Assembly (NCBI RefSeq): GCF_003597675.1
Contig: NZ_CP030827.1
Coordinates: 1,240,001-1,304,000, forward strand
DNA length: 64,000 nucleotides
From: Neorhizobium sp. NCHU2750
Lineage (GTDB): Bacteria > Pseudomonadota > Alphaproteobacteria > Rhizobiales > Rhizobiaceae
Reading direction: 5' to 3'
The stretch's first letter is position 1; each line of letters starts with the position of its first letter. The position numbers and the translations under genes are program-made. Shown piece by piece: positions 63,051 through 64,000 of the stretch. The notes under the pieces were generated by a model. It was given only the letters and a program-made list of their open reading frames with translations. It was not told the origin of the DNA and searched no databases.

Positions 63051-63701
63051 ATGAACATTGATCTCGCAGCAAGGGTCGCCGTCGCCTTCGCTGATGGGGT
63101 GAGCGTAACGATCAAAGTCACGATCGGTTCGCTCGCTCTTGCCCTTAGCCTTGCGCTTCTTCTGTCGGCCTTGCGCTATCTCCGGCCCGGCCTGTGTGTC
63201 ACAGTCATCGTCTCAACCTATGTCGAGTTGCTTCGCAACGTTCCCAGCCTGACCATTCTTTTCCTTTGCTACTTCGGTCTCGCGGCATTGGGCATCCGGC
63301 TCGCGCCAACGGTCGCTGCCATTCTCGGGCTCGGGCTTGTGGGAGCGGCAATTTGCATCGACATCCTGACCAACGGGTTCCACTCGGTGCTTCGCGGCCA
63401 GGCGGAAGCCGCTGCCGCACTCGGGCTTTCGAAAGTCCAAGCGTTCGTGCTCATTATTCTCCCTCAGGCCTTGCGCCTGTCCCTGGCGCCGCTTGGCAAT
63501 TACGCAGTGTCGCTTGTTAAGGACACGTCGCTTGTGGCCGCTATTGCCGCCCCGGAAGTGATGTTCCAGGCCCGACAGATCGTCAATGAAACCTTCGCGG
63601 CACCGTTCGTTTATCTTAGTGCTGCAGTCGTGTATCTCGTTTTGACGCTATCGCTCGGCCAACTGATCGTCCTTATCGAACGGAGGTTGGCATATCCATG
63701 A
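63051..63701 (+). CDS. polar amino-acid ABC transporter permease
   Basis: A 216-residue permease of the HisQ/GlnP family. It shows STYVELLRNVPSLTILFLCY, the EAA loop GQAEAAAALGLSKVQAFVLI, then ILPQALRLSLAPLGNYAVSL and VKDTSLVAAIAAPEVM. ATG 63051 with AAGGAAG before it is chosen; the longer frame upstream has no homology. It overlaps the next permease by 4 bp. Confidence 0.9.
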   Translation: MNIDLAARVAVAFADGVSVTIKVTIGSLALALSLALLLSALRYLRPGLCVTVIVSTYVELLRNVPSLTILFLCYFGLAALGIRLAPTVAAILGLGLVGAAICIDILTNGFHSVLRGQAEAAAALGLSKVQAFVLIILPQALRLSLAPLGNYAVSLVKDTSLVAAIAAPEVMFQARQIVNETFAAPFVYLSAAVVYLVLTLSLGQLIVLIERRLAYP

Positions 63702-64000
63702 TCGACTTCCTCTCGCCAATCTTTGAAAATTACGCCGATTGGGTGCCGCGCCTGACAAGCGCTGCACGGTTGACCATTTTTGTAACGCTCGTTGCCTACA
63801 CGCTCGCCTTTTTGGGCGGGCTGGCAATCCAATTCGCCCGCTTCAGCCGACTTACCCTCCTGGCGATCTCCGCCAAGATCTACATCGTCGTTATCCGCGG
63901 GTTGCCAATCCTGGTGATCCTCTACCTGATCTATTTCGCGTTGCCGCAAGCTGGTATCACCTTGGATGCGCTGACCGCCGGCACACTCGGCCTTGGCCTT
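63698..64000 (+). CDS. polar amino-acid ABC transporter permease, N-terminal part (runs off the window)
   Basis: The first 101 codons of a second HisM/GlnP-type permease. It begins MIDFLSPIFENYADWVPRLT and has the family segment IYIVVIRGLPILVILYLIYF. The start overlaps the preceding permease stop as ATGA. The rest, and presumably the ATPase gene, lie to the right of the window. Confidence 0.88.
   Translation, partial: MIDFLSPIFENYADWVPRLTSAARLTIFVTLVAYTLAFLGGLAIQFARFSRLTLLAISAKIYIVVIRGLPILVILYLIYFALPQAGITLDALTAGTLGLGL

Noticed and set aside
1..64000. CRISPR array, tRNA, rRNA or origin of replication
   Set aside because: No regularly spaced repeats, no recognisable cloverleaf or rRNA stretch, and no repABC-like gene or iteron set was seen on reading; a covariance-model search would be needed to exclude tRNAs and small RNAs.

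Overview
The window looks like a replicon of an alphaproteobacterium of the Rhizobiales (Rhizobium/Agrobacterium/Mesorhizobium-like), probably a plasmid, megaplasmid or accessory chromosomal region. This is inferred from protein character: urea/amide-type and polyamine ABC operons, a VirB/VirD4 type IV secretion operon, and a LuxR-LuxI pair followed by a small overlapping gene and a PraR-like XRE repressor gene, as in rhizobial cin loci. No rRNA, tRNA, replication or CRISPR feature was seen, and no species can be named.

Layout of the left half. Positions 1-1028 hold the 3' part of an IS3-family insertion sequence. Positions 1574-10928 (minus strand) form an amide-utilisation operon: AmiC-like amide sensor, AmiR-like ANTAR antiterminator, amide/urea-type substrate-binding protein, two permeases, two ATPases, acetamidase/formamidase, and a tandem nitrilase-fold protein whose second half has lost two of three catalytic residues. 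A hairpin with an ANTAR-type hexaloop followed by a weak terminator-like hairpin lies in the amiC leader. Next come an SDR (11208), a polar amino-acid ABC transporter (12363-15414, minus), and a plus-strand catabolic set (15964-25165): BisC-like molybdoenzyme, DAO-type flavoenzyme, SDR, Asp/Glu-racemase-fold protein, divergent LysR regulator, FAD dehydrogenase, and D-cysteine desulfhydrase/cysteate-lyase-like PLP enzyme. An SDR plus a polyamine-type ABC transporter with a divergent LuxR-type regulator fills 25885-31691.

Layout of the right half. A virB operon plus virD4 runs on the minus strand from 44086 down to 31746 (B1, B2, B3, B4, a second lytic transglycosylase, B5, a small lipoprotein, B6, B8, B9, B10, B11, D4). 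No relaxase or origin of transfer was recognised. Upstream are a small secreted protein, a surface protein with a PEP-CTERM-like tail and its terminator, and a divergent PrtD/PrtE-like type I secretion pair (46439-49510). Then come a divergent XRE/unknown pair and the quorum-sensing block (50551-52971: luxR, luxI, small overlapping gene, PraR-like repressor).

From 53254 to the right edge lies an amino-acid/opine-like catabolic region: an acyltransferase/Ntn-hydrolase-family protein, a Rossmann dehydrogenase-like protein, an alanine-racemase-like enzyme, an IclR regulator, an MmgE/PrpD protein, a three-subunit oxidase like HcnABC/opine oxidase (2Fe-2S protein, FAD subunit with Cys-rich tail, DAO subunit), and a polar amino-acid ABC transporter that runs off the window. 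The co-location of opine-oxidase-like catabolism, quorum sensing and a VirB/D4 apparatus recalls the logic of opine plasmids, but no oncogenic or rep genes are visible here.
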